Assembly (NCBI GenBank): GCA_904502025.1
Contig: CAJGDJ010000068.1
Coordinates: 1 to 5,323 of the forward strand
DNA: 5,323 nucleotides
Reading direction: 5' to 3'
Source of the DNA: an uncultured Muribaculaceae bacterium
GTDB lineage: Bacteria; Bacteroidota; Bacteroidia; Bacteroidales; Muribaculaceae
The translations under genes were made by a program, and so were the position numbers. Below, in pieces: positions 1-5,323 of this stretch; the first letter of the stretch is position 1, and every line of letters begins with the position of its first letter. A model generated the notes under the pieces. It searched no databases, was not told the origin of the DNA, and saw nothing but the letters and a program-made list of their open reading frames with translations.

Positions 1-212
1 AAGATTCTTTCGACGTAGTTCTTAAAAACGCTGGTGCAAGCAAACTTGCAGTTGTTAAACTTGTAAAAGAACTTACAGGTCTTGGCTTGAAAGAAGCTAA
101 AGAAATGGTAGATGGCACTCCTTCAGTAGTTAAAGAAGGTCTTGCTAAATCTGAAGCTGAAGGTCTTAAAAAACAACTTGAAGAAGCTGGCGCTGAAGTT
201 GAACTTAAATAA
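1..212 (+). CDS. rplL: Ribosomal protein L7/L12, C-terminal domain (5' end outside window)
   Basis: The reading frame runs from position 3 to a TAA at 210-212 and gives 69 complete residues, beginning DSFDVVLKNAGASKL and ending EEAGAEVELK. This aligns by eye with the C-terminal domain of E. coli L7/L12 (FDVILKAAGANK, GLGLKEAK, EALKKALEEAGAEVEVK). The family is about 120-125 residues, so the N-terminal dimerisation domain and hinge lie upstream of the window. L7/L12 forms the multicopy stalk of the 50S subunit, anchored through L10. Its C-terminal domain recruits and stimulates the translational GTPases (EF-Tu, EF-G, IF2, RF3); the conserved LKEAKEMVD helix and the preceding Lys/Val-rich helix form that contact face. 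Lying just upstream of rpoB is the usual operon order. Codons are strongly biased (CTT, GGT, GCT, GAA), as expected for a very highly expressed protein. Confidence 0.97.
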   Translation, partial: DSFDVVLKNAGASKLAVVKLVKELTGLGLKEAKEMVDGTPSVVKEGLAKSEAEGLKKQLEEAGAEVELK

Positions 213-214
213 TA

Positions 215-233
215 TTGCCTGATTTTCAGGTAA
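215..233 (+). promoter_or_regulatory. Short hairpin directly after the rplL stop codon
   Basis: TTGCCTGA (215-222) pairs with TCAGGTAA (226-233) around a TTT loop: seven Watson-Crick pairs and one G-U wobble (217/231). It starts three bases after the rplL stop and ends three bases before the terminator stem. No T-tract follows it directly, so by itself it is not a terminator. It could protect the 3' end of rplL mRNA, serve as a processing site, or support the terminator behind it. E. coli has an RNase III processing hairpin in the same spacer, but equivalence here is only inference. A stem this short can also arise by chance. Confidence 0.5.
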
Positions 234-235
234 AT

Positions 236-280
236 AGGTTAAGAATCCTCTTGGACGACGATTCTTAACCTTTTTGTGTT
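236..280 (+). terminator. Rho-independent-type terminator/attenuator between rplL and rpoB
   Basis: GGTTAAGAATC (237-247) is the exact reverse complement of GATTCTTAACC (260-270), giving an 11-bp stem, or 12 bp with A236-T271. The loop is 12 bases, and TTTTT (271-275) follows directly, with a second T-run at 282-287. The stem is only moderately GC-rich, but it is long and perfect and has the expected T-tract. rpoB and rpoC lie downstream in the same direction with no convincing promoter between, so it most likely acts as a partial terminator. It would let some polymerases through and lower rpoBC expression relative to rplL, as known for the attenuator in this position in E. coli. The left arm is repeated inside rpoB. 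Confidence 0.85.
237..252 (+). repeat. Direct repeat copy 1 (terminator left arm plus part of loop)
   Basis: GGTTAAGAATCCTCTT here matches GGTTAAGAATCCACTT at 358-373 in 15 of 16 positions, with the first 12 identical. This copy contains the complete left arm of the terminator stem (237-247) and five bases of its loop. The identity ends at both edges. The repeat itself is directly visible; whether it does anything is unknown. Confidence 0.8.
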
Positions 281-316
281 ATTTTTTAATTTGAGTTCCC
301 TTTAACGTTATTTTAG
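276..316 (+). promoter_or_regulatory. rpoB leader, T-rich and without Shine-Dalgarno
   Basis: This is the stretch between the terminator and the rpoB ATG. It is very T-rich and has no purine-rich GGAG/AGGAGG-like sequence at ribosome-binding distance; the bases before the ATG are TTATTTTAG. Absence of Shine-Dalgarno sequences is normal in Bacteroidetes. An in-frame TAG at 314-316 abuts the ATG at 317, so the reading frame cannot start further upstream. A TAATTTG at 287-293 resembles a Bacteroidetes -7 element (TAnnTTTG) with one base missing, but no -33 TTTG sits at the right spacing, so I do not call a promoter. Confidence 0.6.
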
Positions 317-3300
317 ATGTCAGTCTCAACAAACAAAAACAGAATTAACTTTGCCTCGGTTAAGAATCCACTTCCTTATCCAGATTTTTTAGAGGTGCAG
401 TTAAAGTCGTTTCATGACTTTTTACAATTAGACACTCCTCCCGAGAAAAGAAACAACGAGGGGCTATACAAAGTATTTGCAGAAAATTTCCCTATCGCAG
501 ATACTCGTAATAACTTTGTGCTTGAGTTCCTCGATTATTATATCGATCCACCTCGTTACACTATTGAAGAATGTCTTGAACGTGGATTAACTTATAGTGT
601 ACCCTTAAAAGCAAAACTTAAACTTTATTGTACTGACCCTGATCACGAAGATTTTGATACTGTGATTCAGGATGTATATCTTGGTCCTATCCCTTATATG
701 ACCGAGAAAGGTACGTTTGTGATTAATGGTGCAGAACGAGTGGTAGTGTCGCAGTTGCATCGTTCTCCCGGTGTATTCTTCGGGCAAAGTACTCACGCTA
801 ATGGTACTAAGCTTTATTCAGCTCGTATCATTCCATTCCGTGGTTCTTGGATTGAATTTGCTACGGATATTAATAATGTGATGTATGCTTACATTGACCG
901 TAAGAAAAAGTTACCTGTTACAACACTTTTGCGTGCTATCGGACTTGAAAGTGATAAAGACATCATCGAGATTTTTGGTCTTGCTGAGGAGCTCAAAGTA
1001 ACAAAAACAAATCTTAAAAAAGCCGTAGGTCGCAAACTCGCTGCTCGTGTGCTTAAAACATGGGTGGAGGATTTCGTTGATGAAGATACCGGTGAAGTTG
1101 TGTCAATAGAGCGTAACGACGTGATTATTGATCGTGAAACTGTACTTGAGGAAGATCTCATTGATGAAATCCTTGAATCGGGTGTTAATCATATCCTTCT
1201 ACATAAGGAAGACGTTAATTCGAGCGACTATTCTATTATCTTCAATACGCTTCAAAAAGATACTTCTAACTCAGAAAAAGAAGCTATTCAATATATCTAT
1301 CGCCAACTTCGCAACGCGGAGCCACCCGATGATGCAAGTGCTCGCGAAGTCATCACTAACCTTTTCTTCTCTGAAAAACGTTATGACTTGGGCGATGTGG
1401 GTCGTTACCGTATCAATAAAAAATTAGATCTCGGTATCCCCATGGAAGTGCGTGTACTTACAAAAGAGGATATTATCGCAATCATCAAGTATCTAATAGA
1501 GCTTATCAATTCAAAAACTGATGTTGACGATATCGACCACTTGAGTAACCGTCGTGTACGCACTGTTGGCGAGCAACTTTATAACCAATTTGGTGTAGGT
1601 TTGGCTCGTATGTCTCGCACTATTCGTGAACGTATGAATGTGCGTGATAATGAGGTGTTTACTCCAATTGATTTGATTAATGCCAAAACTATTTCATCGG
1701 TTATAAATTCATATTTCGGGACAAATGCTTTGTCTCAATTTATGGATCAAACCAATCCATTGGCAGAAATGACACATAAACGTCGTATGTCGGCTCTCGG
1801 TCCTGGTGGTCTCTCTCGTGAGCGTGCTGGTTTCGAGGTTCGCGACGTTCACTATACTCACTACGGACGTCTTTGTCCGATTGAAACTCCTGAAGGTCCT
1901 AACATTGGTCTTATTTCTTCTCTTTGCGTATATGCAAAGATTAACGAACTTGGCTTTATCGTAACTCCTTATCGTCAAGTTGCGGACTCAAAGGTTAATC
2001 TTAACAATGATGAGGTTGTTTATCTTGCTGCAGAAACTGAAGAAGGAAAAGTTATAGCACAAGGAAATGCTCCTTTGAATGAAGATGGAACATTTGTTCG
2101 TGATCGTGTTAAAGCTCGTCTTGATGCTGATTTCCCAATTGTTGCTCCTGGCGAAGTAGAACTAATGGACGTTTCTCCAACACAAATCGCTTCGATTGCT
2201 GCATCTCTTATCCCATTCCTTGAGCATGATGATGCTAACCGTGCGTTGATGGGATCAAACATGATGCGTCAAGCTGTTCCTGTGTTGATTTCTGAGGCTC
2301 CTATCGTTGGTACCGGCCTTGAAGGTCAGTTGATTCGCGACTCTCGCACTCAAATCACAGCCGAAGGTCCCGGTGTTATCGAATATGTTGACTCACGTGT
2401 TATTCGTATTCGTTATGACCGCACAGAAGATGAAGAATTTGTTTCATTTGAAAGTGCTGTTAAAGAATATAGTATTCCTAAATTCCGCAAAACCAACCAA
2501 AGTACCACTATTGACCTTCGTCCTATTTGTGAAAAAGGTCAACGTGTGGAAACCGGTCAAATCCTCACTGAAGGTTATTCTACTGAAAAGGGAGAATTGG
2601 CTCTTGGTCGTAACCTAAAAGTGGCGTTCATGCCTTGGAAGGGTTACAACTATGAGGACGCAATCGTGTTGAACGAACGTGTTGTTCGTGAAGATATCCT
2701 TACTTCAGTTCACGTTGACGAGTATTCACTTGAAGTGCGTGAAACTAAGCGTGGAATGGAAGAGTTAACTTCTGATATTCCAAACGTGAGTGAAGATGCA
2801 ACAAAAGACCTTGATGAACGTGGTATTATTCGTGTTGGTGCTCATGTTAACCCAGGTGATATCCTAATCGGTAAGATTACTCCTAAGGGTGAATCTGACC
2901 CAACTCCTGAAGAAAAGCTTCTTCGTGCTATCTTTGGCGATAAAGCCGGTGATGTGAAAGATGCTTCACTTAAAGCTAATCCATCACTCAAGGGAGTTAT
3001 TATTGGTACTAATTTGTTCTCTCGTGCTGCAAAAGTTAAGAAAACAAAAGGTGCTAATTCTCAAATGGTTAAACTTGATGAAGATTACAAGGTTAAGCTT
3101 GATGAATTAAAAGATGTTCTTGTAAAGAAACTTCTTGTTTTGACTGAAGGCAAAACTTCTCAAGGCGTGAAAGACTTCATCGGTTCGGATATTATTGCTA
3201 AAGGTGCGAAATTCTCGGCAGCAGTGTTGAAAGATATTGAATATGATACAATAAATCTCAGCAAATGGACTGCTGATGCTCACACCAACGATATGATTCG

Positions 3301-4129
3301 TGCTACAATCGTAAACTATTTACGCAAATCAAAAGAGATTGATGCCGAATTACGTCGTAAGAAATTTGACCTTTCAATAGGTGATGAACTTCCTGCCGGT
3401 ATCATGCAAATGGCGAAAGTTTACGTTGCTAAAAAACGTAAAATCAGCGTTGGGGATAAGATGGCAGGTCGTCACGGTAACAAAGGTATTGTATCTCGTA
3501 TTGTACGTCAAGAAGATATGCCATTCCTTGCCGATGGTTCTACTGTGGATATCGTATTGAACCCACTTGGTGTGCCTTCTCGTATGAACCTTGGTCAGAT
3601 TTTCGAAACTGTACTTGGTTGGGCTGGTCGTGAATTAGGTGAAAAATTCGCAACTCCTATTTTCGACGGAGCAAGCCTTGATGACCTTAATGAATGGACT
3701 GATAAAGCAGGTCTTCCTCGCTATGGTCGCACTTATCTTTATGATGGTGGCACAGGTGAGCGTTTTGACCAACCTGCAACTGTAGGTGTTATCTACATGT
3801 TGAAGCTCGGACACATGGTTGAAGACAAAATGCATGCTCGTAGCATTGGTCCATACTCTCTTATTACTCAGCAACCTCTCGGCGGTAAGGCTCAATTCGG
3901 TGGTCAACGTTTCGGGGAAATGGAAGTTTGGGCACTTGAAGCATTCGGTGCCGCTCATATTCTCCAAGAAATTCTCACCGTTAAGAGTGATGATGTTACC
4001 GGTCGAAGCAAAGCCTATGAAGCAATCGTTAAGGGTGAACCTATGCCACCCGCAGGTATTCCTGAATCGCTTAACGTGCTTCTCCACGAACTTCGCGGCT
4101 TAGGCTTGAGTATCAACTTACAACAATAA
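317..4129 (+). CDS. rpoB: DNA-directed RNA polymerase subunit beta (complete, 1270 aa)
   Basis: RpoB is one of the two large catalytic subunits of RNA polymerase; with beta' it forms the active-site cleft and the rifampicin pocket. The 1270 residues equal my recollection of Bacteroides RpoB (E. coli has 1342). In order: N-terminal protrusion opening with FASVKNPLPYPDFLEVQLKS; RVVVSQLHRSPGVFF at about 141-155; a lobe region with a lineage-specific insert, about 200-350; the rifampicin pocket and fork, about 440-535; NYEDA with acidic E780-D781 near the active site; flap-tip helix EEKLLRAIFGD, 865-875; a second lineage insert, about 905-1022; GDKMAGRHGNKG with active-site lysines K1048 and K1056; and the C-terminal clamp segment GGKAQFGGQRFGEMEVWALE. 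The frame is unbroken. ATG 317 is fixed by an abutting in-frame TAG. Two TAA stops in tandem (4127-4132) end the gene. Expression is probably set by the upstream terminator. Arginine AGA codons occur only at codons 9 and 45; all others are CGN. Confidence 0.99.
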   Translation: MSVSTNKNRINFASVKNPLPYPDFLEVQLKSFHDFLQLDTPPEKRNNEGLYKVFAENFPIADTRNNFVLEFLDYYIDPPRYTIEECLERGLTYSVPLKAKLKLYCTDPDHEDFDTVIQDVYLGPIPYMTEKGTFVINGAERVVVSQLHRSPGVFFGQSTHANGTKLYSARIIPFRGSWIEFATDINNVMYAYIDRKKKLPVTTLLRAIGLESDKDIIEIFGLAEELKVTKTNLKKAVGRKLAARVLKTWVEDFVDEDTGEVVSIERNDVIIDRETVLEEDLIDEILESGVNHILLHKEDVNSSDYSIIFNTLQKDTSNSEKEAIQYIYRQLRNAEPPDDASAREVITNLFFSEKRYDLGDVGRYRINKKLDLGIPMEVRVLTKEDIIAIIKYLIELINSKTDVDDIDHLSNRRVRTVGEQLYNQFGVGLARMSRTIRERMNVRDNEVFTPIDLINAKTISSVINSYFGTNALSQFMDQTNPLAEMTHKRRMSALGPGGLSRERAGFEVRDVHYTHYGRLCPIETPEGPNIGLISSLCVYAKINELGFIVTPYRQVADSKVNLNNDEVVYLAAETEEGKVIAQGNAPLNEDGTFVRDRVKARLDADFPIVAPGEVELMDVSPTQIASIAASLIPFLEHDDANRALMGSNMMRQAVPVLISEAPIVGTGLEGQLIRDSRTQITAEGPGVIEYVDSRVIRIRYDRTEDEEFVSFESAVKEYSIPKFRKTNQSTTIDLRPICEKGQRVETGQILTEGYSTEKGELALGRNLKVAFMPWKGYNYEDAIVLNERVVREDILTSVHVDEYSLEVRETKRGMEELTSDIPNVSEDATKDLDERGIIRVGAHVNPGDILIGKITPKGESDPTPEEKLLRAIFGDKAGDVKDASLKANPSLKGVIIGTNLFSRAAKVKKTKGANSQMVKLDEDYKVKLDELKDVLVKKLLVLTEGKTSQGVKDFIGSDIIAKGAKFSAAVLKDIEYDTINLSKWTADAHTNDMIRATIVNYLRKSKEIDAELRRKKFDLSIGDELPAGIMQMAKVYVAKKRKISVGDKMAGRHGNKGIVSRIVRQEDMPFLADGSTVDIVLNPLGVPSRMNLGQIFETVLGWAGRELGEKFATPIFDGASLDDLNEWTDKAGLPRYGRTYLYDGGTGERFDQPATVGVIYMLKLGHMVEDKMHARSIGPYSLITQQPLGGKAQFGGQRFGEMEVWALEAFGAAHILQEILTVKSDDVTGRSKAYEAIVKGEPMPPAGIPESLNVLLHELRGLGLSINLQQ
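358..373 (+). repeat. Direct repeat copy 2, inside rpoB codons 14-19
   Basis: GGTTAAGAATCCACTT is the second copy of the 16-base element at 237-252, offset by 121 bases, with one mismatch at 370. It spans the last base of Ser14 through Leu19 (Val-Lys-Asn-Pro-Leu). The KNP residues are conserved in related RpoB proteins as I recall them, so the protein sequence explains part of the match. The codon choices that complete it (GTT, AAG, AAT) are not forced. Bases 358-368 are an exact complement of the terminator's right arm at 260-270. Confidence 0.8.
1718..1798 (+). other. rpoB: Rifampicin-resistance-determining region of rpoB, wild-type residues
   Basis: This covers residues 468-494, equivalent to E. 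coli 507-533 with an offset of 39. The resistance positions carry the sensitive-type residues: Q474 (E. coli Q513), D477 (D516), H487 (H526), R490 (R529), S492 (S531) and L494 (L533). Secondary sites are also unaltered: P525 (P564), I533 (I572) and, in the N-terminal cluster, V144 (V146). Differences from E. coli, such as T479, A483, M485 and M491, are conservative and appear to be lineage features. The prediction is a rifamycin-sensitive polymerase as far as target mutations go. Confidence 0.85.
3029..3382 (+). other. rpoB: Lineage-specific insert of RpoB (equivalent to E. coli SI2 / beta-i9)
   Basis: Residues about 905-1022 lie between the conserved blocks SLKGVIIGTNLFSR and LPAGIMQMAKVYVAKKRK, where E. 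coli carries SI2 (about residues 938-1042). The segment is Lys/Asp/Glu-rich and mostly helical in character, for example KLDEDYKVKLDELKDVLVKK. By eye its N-terminal third differs most from remembered Bacteroides sequence, while the LTEGK-SQGVKD block is shared. It is a surface domain, dispensable for catalysis in E. coli. The boundaries are approximate. Confidence 0.65.
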
Positions 4130-4155
4130 TAATCGCTTTTATAATCAATTGATAT
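4130..4155 (+). other. rpoB-rpoC spacer (26 bases)
   Basis: The spacer starts with a second TAA in frame with rpoB (4130-4132) and is AT-rich. It has no terminator hairpin with a T-tract, no Shine-Dalgarno and no recognisable promoter, so rpoB and rpoC are almost certainly cotranscribed. An in-frame TGA (4150-4152) sits one codon upstream of the rpoC ATG and fixes that start. Confidence 0.8.
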
Positions 4156-5323
4156 ATGGCTTTTAGAAAAGACAATAAGATAAAGACCGGATTCTCTAAA
4201 ATCACTATTGGGCTTGCTTCGCCCGAAGAGATTTTGGAAAAATCAAGTGGTGAGGTGCTGAAACCTGAAACTATCAACTATCGTACATATAAACCTGAAC
4301 GTGATGGTTTGTTCTGCGAACGCATTTTTGGTCCTTGCAAGGATTATGAATGTCATTGCGGTAAATACAAACGTATTCGTTACAAAGGTATTGTCTGCGA
4401 CCGTTGTGGTGTGGAAGTTACTGAAAAGAAAGTGCGTCGAGAACGCATGGGACACATAAAACTTGTGGTACCTGTTGCTCACATTTGGTATTTCCGCTCT
4501 TTGCCCAACAAGATTGGTTATTTGTTAGGACTTCCTTCTAAAAAACTTGATGCAGTAATCTACTACGAACGTTATGTTGTTATCCAACCAGGTAATGTAG
4601 AAGGAGTTCAACAACTCGACCTCTTGTCAGAAGAAGAATATTTCGACATCGTAGAAAAGTTGCCTAAGGAAAATCAACTTCTCGAAGATGGCGATCCAAA
4701 CAAATTTATCGCTAAGATGGGTGCTGAAGCAATCTATGAATTGCTTAAAAACATCGATCTTGATGATTTGTCATATAAATTGCGCCACCAAGCCGATACA
4801 GATGGCTCTCAACAACGTAAAACAGAAGCACTCAAACGTCTTCAAGTTGTTGAATCATTCCGTGCTTCACGCAATGTAAACCGTCCTGAATGGATGATTC
4901 TCCAAGCGGTACCTGTGATTCCGCCCGAATTGCGTCCATTGGTGCCTCTCGATGGTGGACGTTTTGCAACAAGTGACTTGAACGACCTCTATCGTCGTGT
5001 AATCATTCGTAACAACCGTCTCAAACGTCTTATCGAGATAAAAGCTCCAGAAGTAATTCTACGTAATGAAAAACGTATGCTTCAAGAAGCTGTTGACTCA
5101 TTGCTCGACAATTCTCGCAAATCTTCAGCGGTTAAGACTGACGCAAATCGACCTCTTAAATCTCTTTCTGACAGCTTGAAAGGTAAACAAGGCCGTTTCC
5201 GTCAAAACCTTCTTGGTAAACGTGTTGACTATTCTGCACGTTCGGTAATCGTTGTTGGTCCAGAACTACGTATGCATGAGTGTGGTCTTCCAAAAGACAT
5301 GGCAACAGAGCTTTACAAACCAT
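4156..5323 (+). CDS. rpoC: DNA-directed RNA polymerase subunit beta', N-terminal part (389 codons, 3' end outside window)
   Basis: Beta' carries the catalytic magnesium site, the clamp and the main sigma-binding surface of RNA polymerase. This fragment starts MAFRKDNKIKTGFSK and holds, in order: the conserved KPETINYRTYKPERDGLFCERIFGP block (about residues 36-60, read in pieces); the N-terminal zinc ribbon with all four ligands C66, C68, C81 and C84; KVRRERMGHI; the lid region around VIPPELRPLVPLDGGRF; the clamp helices, about 270-312 (RFATSDLNDLYRR to RNEKRMLQEAVD), which bind sigma region 2; and switch 2, GKQGRFRQNLLGKRVDYSAR at 343-362. It breaks off at ELYKP. The catalytic NADFDGD loop, bridge helix, trigger loop and C-terminus lie beyond the window; Bacteroidales beta' is usually a little over 1400 residues. 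An in-frame TGA at 4150-4152 rules out an earlier start. C61 is an extra cysteine five residues before the first zinc ligand, where E. coli has Val. Confidence 0.98.
   Translation, partial: MAFRKDNKIKTGFSKITIGLASPEEILEKSSGEVLKPETINYRTYKPERDGLFCERIFGPCKDYECHCGKYKRIRYKGIVCDRCGVEVTEKKVRRERMGHIKLVVPVAHIWYFRSLPNKIGYLLGLPSKKLDAVIYYERYVVIQPGNVEGVQQLDLLSEEEYFDIVEKLPKENQLLEDGDPNKFIAKMGAEAIYELLKNIDLDDLSYKLRHQADTDGSQQRKTEALKRLQVVESFRASRNVNRPEWMILQAVPVIPPELRPLVPLDGGRFATSDLNDLYRRVIIRNNRLKRLIEIKAPEVILRNEKRMLQEAVDSLLDNSRKSSAVKTDANRPLKSLSDSLKGKQGRFRQNLLGKRVDYSARSVIVVGPELRMHECGLPKDMATELYKP

Noticed and set aside
271..316. Possible separate rpoB promoter (TAATTTG at 287-293; TAACGTTA at 303-310)
   Set aside because: The -7-like elements deviate from TAnnTTTG, and no TTTG lies about 19-21 bases upstream of either; the nearest, at 273-276, is part of the terminator T-tract and badly spaced.
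3635..4087. 150-residue open frame on the minus strand
   Set aside because: It lies wholly inside a highly conserved part of rpoB, its translation shows no recognisable domain, and it has no start context. It is an antisense shadow of the rpoB codon pattern.
3819..4103. 94-residue open frame on the plus strand in another frame
   Set aside because: It overlaps the conserved rpoB C-terminus out of frame, and its translation looks random. The other short overlapping frames inside rpoB and rpoC were rejected for the same reason.
4144..4153. Perfect 10-base palindrome ATCAATTGAT before rpoC
   Set aside because: It is short, AT-rich and has no loop or T-tract, so it is neither a terminator nor a recognised operator. 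Such palindromes are common by chance in AT-rich spacers.
1..5323. Search for a previously undescribed system, mobile element, CRISPR array or RNA gene
   Set aside because: Nearly all of the window is intact rplL, rpoB and rpoC coding sequence in standard order. Only about 130 bases are non-coding, leaving no room for an additional gene system.

Overview
The window is a stretch of the bacterial rpl-rpo transcription and translation operon, all on the plus strand: the 3' end of rplL (ribosomal protein L7/L12), a 104-base spacer with two RNA hairpins, a complete rpoB (RNA polymerase beta, 1270 residues), a 26-base spacer, and the first 389 codons of rpoC (beta'), cut by the window edge. The source looks like a member of the Bacteroidetes, most likely order Bacteroidales. 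From memory, RpoB matches Bacteroides RpoB in length and in long blocks of sequence; RpoC has the Bacteroidales-type N-terminus (MAFRKDNKIK); and neither rpoB nor rpoC has a Shine-Dalgarno sequence, which is usual in that phylum. The genus cannot be fixed by eye.

Layout: positions 1-212 encode the C-terminal, factor-binding domain of L7/L12. Positions 213-316 hold a short hairpin just after the rplL stop, then a perfect 11-12 bp stem followed by a T-rich tract. This is a classic intrinsic-terminator shape, placed where E. coli has its rplL-rpoB attenuator. It would let the cell make far more L7/L12 than polymerase subunits from one transcript. rpoB (317-4129) appears intact, with wild-type residues throughout the rifampicin-binding region and intact active-site residues. 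rpoC follows directly and has a complete zinc ribbon, clamp helices and switch-2 region. The window ends before the catalytic NADFDGD loop.

This is a core housekeeping locus. I see no mobile element, CRISPR array, RNA gene or unknown system. The one unexpected structure is a 16-base near-exact direct repeat (15/16): the left arm and adjoining loop of the terminator hairpin recur 121 bases downstream inside rpoB codons 14-19. The terminator's right arm could therefore pair with either copy, the second pairing enclosing the rpoB start. This may be coincidence, but it is the observation most worth testing.
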